From CAZYXZ01 sp964651395 (GTDB lineage Bacteria > Actinomycetota > Actinomycetes > BP-191): a DNA stretch of 38,650 nucleotides. How positions within the stretch are numbered: position 1 is the stretch's first letter; each line of letters begins with the position of its first letter. Positions 7,292 through 14,416 of the stretch are shown here, in pieces. Location of the stretch: contig CAZYXZ010000022.1 in assembly GCA_964651395.1 (NCBI GenBank), positions 1 to 38,650 of the forward strand, in the 5' to 3' direction. The notes beneath the pieces were generated by a model, which was not told the DNA's origin, searched no databases, and saw nothing but the letters and a program-made list of their open reading frames with translations. Made by a program: the position numbers and the translations under genes.

Positions 7292-8470
7292 ATGCGCGAG
7301 GCCGTGATCGTCGACTGCGTGCGTACGCCGATCGGCAAGCGCAACGGGGCACTCGCGACCTGGCACCCGACCGACCTCCTCGGCCACGTCCTGTCCGCGC
7401 TCGTCGAGCGCAACGGCATCGACCCGGCCGTCATCGACGACGTCGTCGGGGGCTGCGTCACCCAGTCCGGCGAGCAGGGCTGCAACGTCACGCGCAACGC
7501 CTGGGTCGCGGCCGGCCTGCCGTGGACGGTCCCGGCGACGACGGTCGACCGGCAGTGCGGTTCGTCGCAGCAGGCCGCGCACTTCGTCGCGCAGGGCGTG
7601 ATGGCCGGCGCCTACGACATCGCCATCGCTTGCGGCGTCGAGTCGATGACGCGCGCGCCGATGGCGTCCAATGCCAAGGGTGGCGCCGGCCCGTTCTCCC
7701 CGGGTTTCCTGACCGCGATCGACGGCCAGCTCAAGGCGCAGTTCGAGGTGGCCCAGCGGATCGCGAACGACTGGAAGATCACCCGCGACGACATGGACGA
7801 CTTCGCCGTGGAGTCGCACCGCCGGGCGGCGGCGGCCACCGACCGCGGCGCGTTCGCCCGCGAGATCGTGCCCGTGCCGCTCAAGGACGAGTCCGGTACG
7901 CCGACCGGCCAGGTCATGACCGAGGACGAGGGCATCCGGCGCAGCCTGGACCGGGCGAAGATGGCCGAGCTGCCCAGTGCGAACTCCTGGAAGCCCGAGC
8001 TGGCCCCCGACATCACCGCCGGCAACGCCTCGCAGATGTCCGACGGTGCCTCCGCGATGCTCATCGCCTCGCGGGAGACCGCCGAGGCCCTGGGGCTCAC
8101 CCCCCGCGCGGTCTTCCGGCACTTCGCGGTGGCCGCCGACGACGCGGTGTGGGTGCTCACCGCGCCCAACCCGGCCACCCGCAAACTGCTCGCGCGCAGC
8201 GGCATGAAGGTCGAGGACTTCGACGCGATCGAGGTCAACGAGGCGTTCGCCTCGATCTCCATGGCCTGGGCGCGCGAGTTCCTCCCGGACGCCGAGAAGC
8301 TCAACCCGCGGGGTGGCGCGATCGCGCTGGGGCACCCGCTCGGGGCGTCCGGCGTACGGCTCATGACCACCCTGCTGCACCAGCTCGAGGACACCGGCGG
8401 GCGCTTCGGCTTCCAGACGATGTGCGAGGGCGGCGGGCAGGCCAACGCCACCGTGATCGAGAGGATCTAG
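7292..8470 (+). CDS. acetyl-CoA acyltransferase (thiolase), FadA5-like
   Basis: The 392-residue thiolase has all catalytic elements: nucleophilic Cys89 in DRQCGSSQQA, NEAF near 319-322, His348 in GHPLGASG and Cys378 in CEGGG. It cleaves 3-ketoacyl-CoA with CoA in the last step of a beta-oxidation round. The N-terminal stretches PIGKRNG and GGCVTQxGEQ resemble what I recall of the mycobacterial steroid thiolase FadA5, so a bulky substrate is possible, but this is memory-based. It is preceded by operator 2 and a good Shine-Dalgarno, and is followed after 3 nt by an enoyl-CoA hydratase, so the pair forms a two-gene operon. Confidence 0.94.
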   Translation: MREAVIVDCVRTPIGKRNGALATWHPTDLLGHVLSALVERNGIDPAVIDDVVGGCVTQSGEQGCNVTRNAWVAAGLPWTVPATTVDRQCGSSQQAAHFVAQGVMAGAYDIAIACGVESMTRAPMASNAKGGAGPFSPGFLTAIDGQLKAQFEVAQRIANDWKITRDDMDDFAVESHRRAAAATDRGAFAREIVPVPLKDESGTPTGQVMTEDEGIRRSLDRAKMAELPSANSWKPELAPDITAGNASQMSDGASAMLIASRETAEALGLTPRAVFRHFAVAADDAVWVLTAPNPATRKLLARSGMKVEDFDAIEVNEAFASISMAWAREFLPDAEKLNPRGGAIALGHPLGASGVRLMTTLLHQLEDTGGRFGFQTMCEGGGQANATVIERI

Positions 8471-8473
8471 CGG

Positions 8474-9283
8474 GTGCCGATCCACTACGAGAAGAACGAC
8501 GAGCACATCGTCCTCATCACCATCGACCGGCCCGAGGCGAAGAACTCCCTCGACCTGCGGCACTTCTCCGACCTCGCGAAGAGCTGGCGGCGGTTCAACG
8601 AGGACGACGATGCCTGGGTGGCGATCATCACCGGCGTCCAGCAGTGCTTCATGTCCGGGGCGGACCTCAAGACGTTCATCCCCGAGGTCACGCGGCTGCA
8701 GAAGGCGATCGCGGCCGGCGACGTCAGCGAGTTCGAGGGGATCGACCTTCGAGACTCGACCGACGCGGTGCTGCGCAACAACAAGATCTACAAGCCGATC
8801 ATCGCCGCCGTCGACGGGCCCTGCGTCGCGGGCGGCATGGAGATGCTCGGCGGCATCGACATCCGCATCGCCTCGACGCGCGCGACCTTCGGTGTCATGG
8901 AGCCGGCCCGCGGCCTCTTCGCCGGCGGCGGCACCACAGTGCGGCTGCCGCGCCAGCTGGCCTTCCCGGCCGCGATGGAGTTCCTGCTCACCGCCGACCG
9001 CTATCCCGCGGAGAAGTGCTTCCAGATGGGCCTGCTCAACGCCGTCGTCGAGCCGGACGAGCTGATGGACACGGCGTACGCGATGGCCCGGCGGATCACC
9101 AAGAACGCACCGCTCGCCGTCCAGGCGACCAAGCGCTCCGTGCTGGAGGGCCTCGCGCTGGACCTGAAGGCGGCGTTCAAGAACGAGCAGCAGATCTCCT
9201 CGACCGTCTTCATGACCGAGGACGCCAAGGAGGGTCCGAAGGCGTTCGCCGAGAAGCGCCCGCCGGTCTGGCAGGGCCGCTAA
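8474..9283 (+). CDS. enoyl-CoA hydratase/isomerase family protein
   Basis: The 269-residue crotonase-fold protein has both oxyanion-hole segments, SGADLK near 55-60 and GPCVAGGMEM near 116-125. Glutamates are present at the two hydratase positions, in GGMEML and in the FGVMEPARG segment before GLFAGGGTT. This supports hydratase rather than only isomerase activity. It would hydrate a 2-enoyl-CoA to the 3-hydroxyacyl-CoA. The GTG at 8474 lies 3 nt after the thiolase stop, so the two are cotranscribed and likely coupled. A strong hairpin terminator follows at 9297. Confidence 0.93.
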   Translation: MPIHYEKNDEHIVLITIDRPEAKNSLDLRHFSDLAKSWRRFNEDDDAWVAIITGVQQCFMSGADLKTFIPEVTRLQKAIAAGDVSEFEGIDLRDSTDAVLRNNKIYKPIIAAVDGPCVAGGMEMLGGIDIRIASTRATFGVMEPARGLFAGGGTTVRLPRQLAFPAAMEFLLTADRYPAEKCFQMGLLNAVVEPDELMDTAYAMARRITKNAPLAVQATKRSVLEGLALDLKAAFKNEQQISSTVFMTEDAKEGPKAFAEKRPPVWQGR

Positions 9284-9296
9284 CCCGTCGCAGAAC

Positions 9297-9331
9297 GAAA
9301 CCCGCGCTGCGAGTGTCGCTGCGCGGGTTTC
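9297..9331 (+). terminator. hairpin after the thiolase-hydratase operon
   Basis: A perfect 11-bp stem (GAAACCCGCGC at 9297-9307 and GCGCGGGTTTC at 9321-9331) encloses a 13-nt loop, 14 bp after the hydratase stop codon. The stem ends in GGGTTTC, a T-poor but typical actinobacterial terminator. Confidence 0.8.
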
Positions 9332-9354
9332 GGTGTGAAGTGCCGGAAAATGAG

Positions 9355-9391
9355 GAGAGGCCCCTCCAAGTATGAGTTGGAGGGGCCTCTC
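9355..9391. terminator. second hairpin, 15-bp perfect stem
   Basis: GAGAGGCCCCTCCAA (9355-9369) pairs with TTGGAGGGGCCTCTC (9377-9391) around a 7-nt loop. It lies 23 bp after the first hairpin and could be a tandem terminator. It might instead be the end of a small RNA from the following gene-free region read on the minus strand, as AAAA at 9347-9350 gives a short T tract on that strand. Confidence 0.6.
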
Positions 9392-9415
9392 TCGGTGCCG
9401 CTGCACCGACCCGTT

Positions 9416-9569
9416 CCGGTTGCCCGGTACGGATCGTGCGTTGCGGCCCCGGCTGCCGTTTCCGAAGACCCACCGAAAAGGTTGGCGTTCCAGCGTTTCT
9501 GGGGTTCCACCGACCTGACCCGGTTGCCCGGCCCCTGCCTGCTTTCCCCCGGAAACTCCGGTTGCCCGG
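9416..9569. repeat. three copies of CCGGTTGCCCGG in gene-free DNA
   Basis: The 12-mer CCGGTTGCCCGG is found at 9416-9427, 9520-9531 and 9558-9569. TTCCAGCG also occurs twice (near 9488 and 9573) and a GTCGGG/CCCGAC hairpin lies at 9582-9601. The open frames here have no coding character. Together with the flanking hairpins this is the only stretch over 300 bases without a gene (9284-9838). A structured RNA or a regulatory repeat are both possible. Confidence 0.55.
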
Positions 9570-9663
9570 CCCTTCCAGCGTGTCGGGAGTTGCCCCCCGA
9601 CTCGGTCTCCGTTCCCGGCGACAGAGCGATTTCTAGACGGTTCCGCGAAGCCGCACAAGAGGT

Positions 9664-9763
9664 TTGTCCAAGCTTTTTTGGAAAGTTTTTTCATGCACAG
9701 GGATGTCCACAGATTGCGCCCGGTTATCCCCCGGAACGGTGTGTCATCCACCACCTGTCCACC
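9664..9763 (+). other. array of DnaA-box-like sequences beside an AT tract
   Basis: Five 9-mers resemble the DnaA box TTRTCCACA in the same direction: TTGTCCAAG (9664), ATGTCCACA (9703), TTATCCCCC (9724), TCATCCACC (9744) and CTGTCCACC (9755). The best matches 8 of 9 and the others 7 of 9. Their starts are 39, 21, 20 and 11 bp apart, near whole helical turns. An AT-rich tract with T6 runs lies at 9671-9692, and TGCACAGG occurs at 9694 and 9770, the latter in a 15-bp palindrome (9770-9784). No dnaA, dnaN or parAB gene is near, so this is not a standard oriC. Confidence 0.4.
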
Positions 9764-9838
9764 GACAGATGCACAGGCTGTGCAGTTGCAGTTCGGGGCC
9801 CCCGCGGCGGTGCGAGCGAAGCGAGCAGCGTCGTGGGG

Positions 9839-10621
9839 CTAGTCGAAGTCGCCGCGGGCGAAGGCGGCGTTGCCCTCCAGGAACGTGTCGATGTTCGCGG
9901 TCTTGTAGTCGACGACGCCCTTCATCTCGGCCGGGACGAAGCGCTCGAAGCCGGTGCCGGTCAGCGCGTCGATCACCGCGTCGCTCACGTCCGACGGCGG
10001 GTGCTTCGGACCGTGGTAGGCCGGGTCCTCGTTGTCGGCCATGTCCCAGATCGGCGTGTCGATCGGACCCGGCTGCACCAGGCAGACCCGGACCGGCGTG
10101 TCCCAGAGGTCGACGGCCAGCCCCTCGGTGAAACCGGTCAGCGCGAACTTGCTCGCGGCGTACGCCGCCTCCTTGGGCGGCCCGACGCGCCCCGCCATCG
10201 AGCCGACGTTCACGACCACCCCGCTGCCACGCTCGAGCATCCGCGGCAGCAGCGCCATGGTCATGCGCGCCGGCGCGAAGAAGTTGACCGCCATCGTGTG
10301 CTCGAGGTCGTACGCCGAGAGCCGCGTCGCGTGCCGGCGCATCGGGATGCCCGCGTTGTTGACCAGGGCGTCGAGGTGCCCGAAGGCGTCCCATGCCTCC
10401 AGGGCGAGCGCCTCCGCGGCCGCCACGTCGCCGAGGTCGAGCGCCCAGTAGCGGGAGTCGGGCGAGTGCTCCCGGCAGGCCGCGGTGACCTGCTCGAGCA
10501 GCTCGGCGCGACGGGCGACCAGGCCCACGGTCGCGCCGCCTCGGGCCAGCGCGACCGCGAGGTCGGCGCCGATGCCGGTCGAGGCGCCGGTCAGCAGGAT
10601 GTGCGAGCCCGCGATCTCCAT
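9839..10621 (-). CDS. SDR family oxidoreductase
   Basis: The 260-residue short-chain dehydrogenase has TGASTGIG at 11-18, NNAG near 88-91, and a catalytic YAASK motif preceded by the Ser in VNVGSMAG. The RRAELL after the second strand (VARRAE) suggests NADP preference. The sequence VQPGPIDTPIWD after the active site is typical of the family. It is transcribed away from the thiolase-like gene at 10672, and both share operator 3 in a 50-bp spacer. A role in reducing or oxidising a pathway hydroxy/keto intermediate is inferred from context. Confidence 0.92.
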   Translation of the reverse strand: MEIAGSHILLTGASTGIGADLAVALARGGATVGLVARRAELLEQVTAACREHSPDSRYWALDLGDVAAAEALALEAWDAFGHLDALVNNAGIPMRRHATRLSAYDLEHTMAVNFFAPARMTMALLPRMLERGSGVVVNVGSMAGRVGPPKEAAYAASKFALTGFTEGLAVDLWDTPVRVCLVQPGPIDTPIWDMADNEDPAYHGPKHPPSDVSDAVIDALTGTGFERFVPAEMKGVVDYKTANIDTFLEGNAAFARGDFD

Positions 10622-10634
10622 GCGCGCGAAAGTA

Positions 10635-10654
10635 ACATGACGCCCACGTCAGGG
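10635..10654. promoter_or_regulatory. operator 3 of the CCTGAC-N6-GTCAGG set
   Basis: The arms ACATGAC and GTCAGGG are separated by GCCCAC. The right half is exact and the left half has one substitution in its core. It sits in the 50-bp spacer between the divergent SDR (start 10621) and thiolase-like gene (start 10672), so one protein could control both. Confidence 0.7.
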
Positions 10655-10671
10655 ATTGGGGAGGCTGCGCC

Positions 10672-12150
10672 GTGCCGGTAGACCCTCGTACGCCGTGCCT
10701 CGTCGGTGTCGCGCAGCGCACCGACCGCTCCGGCGCGGGCGTGGAGCCGCTGGACGCGCAGGTGGCCGTGGCCCGCGCCGCCGTGGACGACAGCGGCGCC
10801 CCGGCGCTCCTGGACCGCCTGGACAGCCTCCAGGTCGTCTACTGCCAGACCTGGCCGTACGACGACCCGACCGGGCGGCTGGGCGCGCGCCTGGGTGTCG
10901 ACCCCAAGCACACCCTCTACTCCGGCATCGGCGGCACCACGCCGCAGGTGCTGCTCAACGACACGGCCGCGGCGATCGTCCGGGGCGAGCTGGACGTCGC
11001 CCTGGTCGTCGGCGCCGAGGCGCTCAACACGATGCGCCAGATCAAGAAGACCGGCGAGCGGGCTCCGTGGAGCCACCGCGACCCCGAGAAGAAGCCGTTC
11101 CCGTTCGAGGCGATGCCGCACGAGAGCGAGATCGCGCACGAGGTCTTCCAGGCCTGGCTCACCTTCGCCGTCCTCGACATCGCGCGTCGCGGCGCCCGCG
11201 GAGCGGCCCCCGACGACTACCGCGACGCGATCGGCCGGATGATGGCGCCGATGACCGGCACTGCAGCCGCAAATCCACATGCCTGGTTCCCGGTCGAACG
11301 GTCCGCGGAGGAGCTGGTCACGCCGACGCCGGGCAACCGCCTGGTCGGCTACCCGTACACGAAGTACACGGTGTCGGTGATGGACGTCGACATGGCCGCG
11401 GCCGTCGTCATGACGAGCGCCGCGGCTGCCGACGGGCTCGGCATCGCCGAGGAGAAGCGGGTCTACCTGCGCGGCTGGGCCTACGGCACCGACGCGTGGC
11501 ACCTGGCGCAGCGCGGCGACCTGGCCGGCTCACCGGCGATGGCGGCAGTGTTCCGCGACGCGTTCGCGATGGCCGGCGTGGGCCTGGACGACGTCGGGCA
11601 CTTCGACCTCTACAGCTGCTTCGCGTCGTCGCTGCACTTCGCCACGGACGCGCTCTGCCTCCACCCGCTCGACCCCCGGGGCCTGACGGTGACCGGGGGT
11701 CTGCCGTTCGCCGGGGGCCCGGCCAGCAACTACATGCTGCACTCGGTCGCCGCGATGGCCGAGCGGCTGCGCAGCGACCCCGGCGGCACCGGCCTGGTCA
11801 GCGGCGTCGGCATGCACATGACCAAGCACGTCGGCGCGGTCTACTCGACGACGCCGTCAGCGATCGCACTTCCAGACCCCAACGCGCTCAAGGCCGAGCT
11901 GAAGGCGATCCCGCTCAAGACCATCACGGCGTCGTACGCCGGACCGGCCACCGTGGCGGCGTACTCCGTGACGCACGGCCGGGACGGAAGTGCCGAGTGG
12001 GGTCTGCTGGTCTGCGACCTGCCGGACGGCTCTCGCGCCTACGCCCGCGTGGAGGACACCGCGCTGCTGGCTGACGCCGAGGCTCGTGAGCTGGTCGGCC
12101 AGGCGGTGGATGTGGACACCGATGGACAGCGCAACACGGCCAGGTGGTAG
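10672..12150 (+). CDS. thiolase-like protein type 1 with C-terminal extra domain
   Basis: The 492-residue protein has a thiolase fold (PRTPCLVGVAQRTDR, VVGAEALNTM, DLYSCFAS, GGLPFAGGP) but is about 100 residues longer than standard thiolases. The C-terminal extension (ITASYAGPATVAAYSVTHGR, LLVCDLPDGSRAYARVED) matches the additional domain of TLP1-type proteins of mycobacteria and relatives. The usual nucleophile Cys region reads YSGIGGTTPQ and has no Cys, and the GHP motif is replaced by GGP. It is therefore unlikely to be a normal thiolase and may bind CoA esters or act in another condensation or cleavage. GTG 10672 is preceded by GGGGAGG. It is divergent from an SDR across operator 3. Confidence 0.88.
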   Translation: MPVDPRTPCLVGVAQRTDRSGAGVEPLDAQVAVARAAVDDSGAPALLDRLDSLQVVYCQTWPYDDPTGRLGARLGVDPKHTLYSGIGGTTPQVLLNDTAAAIVRGELDVALVVGAEALNTMRQIKKTGERAPWSHRDPEKKPFPFEAMPHESEIAHEVFQAWLTFAVLDIARRGARGAAPDDYRDAIGRMMAPMTGTAAANPHAWFPVERSAEELVTPTPGNRLVGYPYTKYTVSVMDVDMAAAVVMTSAAAADGLGIAEEKRVYLRGWAYGTDAWHLAQRGDLAGSPAMAAVFRDAFAMAGVGLDDVGHFDLYSCFASSLHFATDALCLHPLDPRGLTVTGGLPFAGGPASNYMLHSVAAMAERLRSDPGGTGLVSGVGMHMTKHVGAVYSTTPSAIALPDPNALKAELKAIPLKTITASYAGPATVAAYSVTHGRDGSAEWGLLVCDLPDGSRAYARVEDTALLADAEARELVGQAVDVDTDGQRNTARW

Positions 12151-12314
12151 CCTGACCGCGGTCGTAGTTCCCTGTACGTGCTTGATCCCACGCCGCGGAA
12201 CGACATCGCGGGCGTACCTGTCTCGGGCCCTCTGCCTGAGCCTCGCTCTCCCGCAGCAGACCCCGGTTTACCCACGCGGTGTGGGGCCGGCACCGTCCCG
12301 AAAAGGGGAGCAGC
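12151..12314 (+). promoter_or_regulatory. promoter and leader of the cold-shock gene
   Basis: This 164-bp spacer contains no plausible gene. It ends with AAAAGGGGAGC, a strong ribosome-binding site, 4 bases before the ATG. Cold-shock protein genes in other bacteria often have long structured leaders, and local GC dyads (for example GACCGCGGTC near 12156) are present, but I cannot place the transcription start. Confidence 0.5.
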
Positions 12315-12518
12315 ATGGCGCAGGGCACTGTTAAGTGGTTCAACGGCGAGAAGGGCTTCGGCTTCATCTCCGTCGACGGTGGAGGGGCGGACGTCTTCGT
12401 TCACTTCTCCGCGATCCAGGCCGAGGGCTACAAGACCCTCGACGAGGGTCAGCGAGTGGAGTTCGAGGTCACGCAGGGCCAGAAGGGCCCGCAGGCCGAG
12501 CAGGTCCGCGCCATCTGA
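12315..12518 (+). CDS. cspA-like: cold-shock domain protein
   Basis: The 67-residue protein is a complete single cold-shock domain. It has RNP1 as KGFGFI and RNP2 as VFVHF, with the family start MAQGTVKWFNGEKGFGF and end GPQAEQV. It binds single-stranded RNA or DNA and serves as an RNA chaperone in the cytoplasm. The gene is monocistronic, with a strong Shine-Dalgarno (GGGGAG) and a UUCG-capped terminator 16 bp after the stop. It is probably a housekeeping insertion in the catabolic region and not part of the operator-linked set. Confidence 0.97.
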   Translation: MAQGTVKWFNGEKGFGFISVDGGGADVFVHFSAIQAEGYKTLDEGQRVEFEVTQGQKGPQAEQVRAI

Positions 12519-12534
12519 CGCACCAGACCTCAAC

Positions 12535-12568
12535 AGAGCGACCCGGCACTTCGGTGCCGGGTCGCTCT
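12535..12568. terminator. 15-bp stem with UUCG tetraloop
   Basis: AGAGCGACCCGGCAC (12535-12549) and GTGCCGGGTCGCTCT (12554-12568) form a perfect stem closed by C(UUCG)G. It lies between the converging cold-shock gene and the acyl-CoA dehydrogenase gene and can serve both strands. Confidence 0.9.
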
Positions 12569-12581
12569 GCGTTCCGGACGG

Positions 12582-13772
12582 CTAGCGACGGGGGAGCTGG
12601 ATGGCCTTGTCGGCGATGATGTTCTTCTGCACCTGCGTCGTGCCGGCGCCGATCGAGGTGTAGCGCTGGTAGCTGTAGAGCCGGGTCCAGCTGCCCTTGT
12701 CGACGGCGTCCGGGCCACCGTTCGCGAGCAGGCCGGCCGGGCCGAGCAGGTCGACGTTGAGCTCGGCGAGCGTCTGCGCGAGGTAGCTCCACTGCAGCTT
12801 GGCGATCGGCACCTCGGGCCAGTTCTTCTCGCCCTTGAGCACCTTGGACAGGGCCCGGAAGTTGAGCAGCCGGGTCAGCTCGATCTGCGTGTACGCCCGG
12901 GCGATCCGGTCGCGCATCTCGGCGTCCTCGAACACGCGGGGGTTCACCTTGCGCGCCGCCGTGATGATGTTGTCGAGCTCCTGCTTCATCGAGATGGACA
13001 GCCCCGCCGTGCCGACGCGCTCGTGGCCCAGCGTGCCCATCGCGACCAGCCAGCCGCCGCCCTCGTCCCCGAGCCGGTTGGCCACCGGGACCCTCGCGTC
13101 GGTGAAGAACACCTCGTTGAACATGTCCTCGCCGACGATGTCGGTCAGCGGCCGGCACTCCACGCCCGGCGTCTTCATGTCGACGATCAGCGCGGTGATG
13201 CCCTCATGCTTCGCCCCGCGCTCGATCGCACTCGGGTCGGTGCGGACCAGGAACAGACCCCAGTCGGCGATGTGCGCCGTCGAGATCCAGATCTTCGAGC
13301 CGTTGAGGACGTAGTGGTCGCCGTCCTGGACCGCGGCGAGCCGCAGGTTGGCGAGGTCGCTGCCCGCCTCCGGCTCGGAGAAGCCCTGGCACCAGTGCTC
13401 GTCGGCGGTGAGGATGCCGGGCAGCCACTGCTGCTGCTGCTCCGGCGTACCCCAGCGGATGATCATCGGGCCGATCTGCCAGATGCCGTTGGCGTTGAAG
13501 ATGCCGGGCGCCTTGGTGCGGGCCATCTCCTGGCTGTAGATGACGTTCTGCATGAGCGTCGCCTCGCGGCCGCCCCACTCCTTCGGCCAGTTGATCGCGG
13601 CCCAGCCGGCCTCGTTGAGCCGCTTCTGCCAGGCCTTGCGCTGGGCGTACGAGCGGGTCAGGCCTTCGAACTCGACCTCGCCCTCGGCGCGAAAGGCCGG
13701 CAGGTTCTCGTCGAGCCAGCCGCGCAGCTCGGCGCGGAACGCCTCGTCCTCCGGTGTGTAGCTGAAGTCCAT
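12582..13772 (-). CDS. acyl-CoA dehydrogenase, large (alpha-type) FadE
   Basis: The 396-residue protein has the three ACAD domains: an N-terminal helical part (MDFSYTPEDEAFRAELRGWL), the FAD/substrate-contact strand segment (CQGFSEPEAGSDLA near 128-141) and a C-terminal helical part. The usual catalytic Glu near the C-terminus is absent (SIGAGTTQ). Glu251 in GHERVG is at the position used by isovaleryl- or long-chain-type enzymes and may be the base. Actinobacterial proteins of this pattern often work as heterotetramers with a smaller FadE, here possibly the 16027-17115 product. Operator 4 lies just upstream. It introduces a 2,3-double bond into an acyl-CoA. Confidence 0.93.
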   Translation of the reverse strand: MDFSYTPEDEAFRAELRGWLDENLPAFRAEGEVEFEGLTRSYAQRKAWQKRLNEAGWAAINWPKEWGGREATLMQNVIYSQEMARTKAPGIFNANGIWQIGPMIIRWGTPEQQQQWLPGILTADEHWCQGFSEPEAGSDLANLRLAAVQDGDHYVLNGSKIWISTAHIADWGLFLVRTDPSAIERGAKHEGITALIVDMKTPGVECRPLTDIVGEDMFNEVFFTDARVPVANRLGDEGGGWLVAMGTLGHERVGTAGLSISMKQELDNIITAARKVNPRVFEDAEMRDRIARAYTQIELTRLLNFRALSKVLKGEKNWPEVPIAKLQWSYLAQTLAELNVDLLGPAGLLANGGPDAVDKGSWTRLYSYQRYTSIGAGTTQVQKNIIADKAIQLPRR

Positions 13773-13785
13773 GCGCAGACGCTAT

Positions 13786-13815
13786 CCGATGCCTGACATG
13801 AGCGTCAGGCATCGG
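13786..13815. promoter_or_regulatory. operator 4 of the CCTGAC-N6-GTCAGG set
   Basis: The core arms GCCTGAC and GTCAGGC (13791-13810) are separated by ATGAGC. Symmetry extends to 12-bp perfect arms, CCGATGCCTGAC and GTCAGGCATCGG, over 13786-13815. It lies 13 bp before the start of the minus-strand FadE gene (13772). This is the longest dyad of the set. Confidence 0.8.
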
Positions 13816-13874
13816 AAGCCGGCCGGCGCAGGTCGCTCAGGTCAACGCATCGACCAGCTGGGACGGCTGACGCG

Positions 13875-14363
13875 TCAGGTCCCGCCCGGCACCCCGGCGC
13901 GGCAGACGACGGTGCCGGTCACGCGCAGCGGGGCTCTGGTCCGGTTGTGTGCCAGCCGGCCGTCGAGGCGGAACGTGCGCCCGTCGGCGGCGACCACGAC
14001 GTGGCCGACCTCGGCCCGGCCGGGGGCGTACCGGTCGATGTCGTCGGCCAGCACATTGAGCGTCGCGCGCCCGGCGATGGGGATGTCACCGGTTCCGGGC
14101 GGGAGCTCGAGGTAGAAGGCGTGCGTCCGGCCGGCGATCACCTGTGCCCAGGAGAGGACGGTCAGACCAGCCGGGTTGACGCCGCACTGGGGAGCGGGGA
14201 AGGCAGGGTGGGCGCTGAACTCCGTCGCCCTGCCCGACACCGCGCCGCTCAGCGTGATGTCGATCGACTCGATGGCCGACTGCGTCGTCGGGGCCGGCGG
14301 CCCCTCGGAGGAGCAGGCCGCGGCCACGGCGAGAGCGAGGACGACTCGCGCGAACCAGCTCAT
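13875..14363 (-). CDS. putative lipoprotein of unknown function
   Basis: The 162-residue product has a short hydrophobic signal ending in LAVAAACSS with a lipobox-like Cys17, then a Pro/Thr-rich linker. The mature part looks all-beta (DITLSGAVSGRATEF, ATLNVLADDIDRY, RLAHNRTRAPLRVTGTVVC) and holds two further Cys that could pair. No family is recognised. It is divergent from the CAP-domain gene at 14417 (53-bp spacer). It is exported, so it is probably not an enzyme of the CoA pathway. Confidence 0.75.
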   Translation of the reverse strand: MSWFARVVLALAVAAACSSEGPPAPTTQSAIESIDITLSGAVSGRATEFSAHPAFPAPQCGVNPAGLTVLSWAQVIAGRTHAFYLELPPGTGDIPIAGRATLNVLADDIDRYAPGRAEVGHVVVAADGRTFRLDGRLAHNRTRAPLRVTGTVVCRAGVPGGT

Positions 14364-14416
14364 CGGCCTCCGCCACGGATTCGGCTGTGGATCGTTGTGC
14401 TGCCCGGAGGTTACCG

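Noticed and set aside
9335..10681. A 448-codon plus-strand open frame over the gene-free region and the SDR
   Set aside because: Its second half is antisense to a clear SDR, and the first half has hairpins and no protein pattern.
12582..13796. Plus-strand open frames opposite the FadE gene
   Set aside because: They are antisense shadows; the minus-strand FadE has full family motifs.
13867..13878. CTGACGCGTCAG palindrome at the end of the 13875 lipoprotein gene
   Set aside because: It uses the same half-site letters, but the spacer is 2 rather than 6 and it lies at a gene 3' end, not in a promoter.
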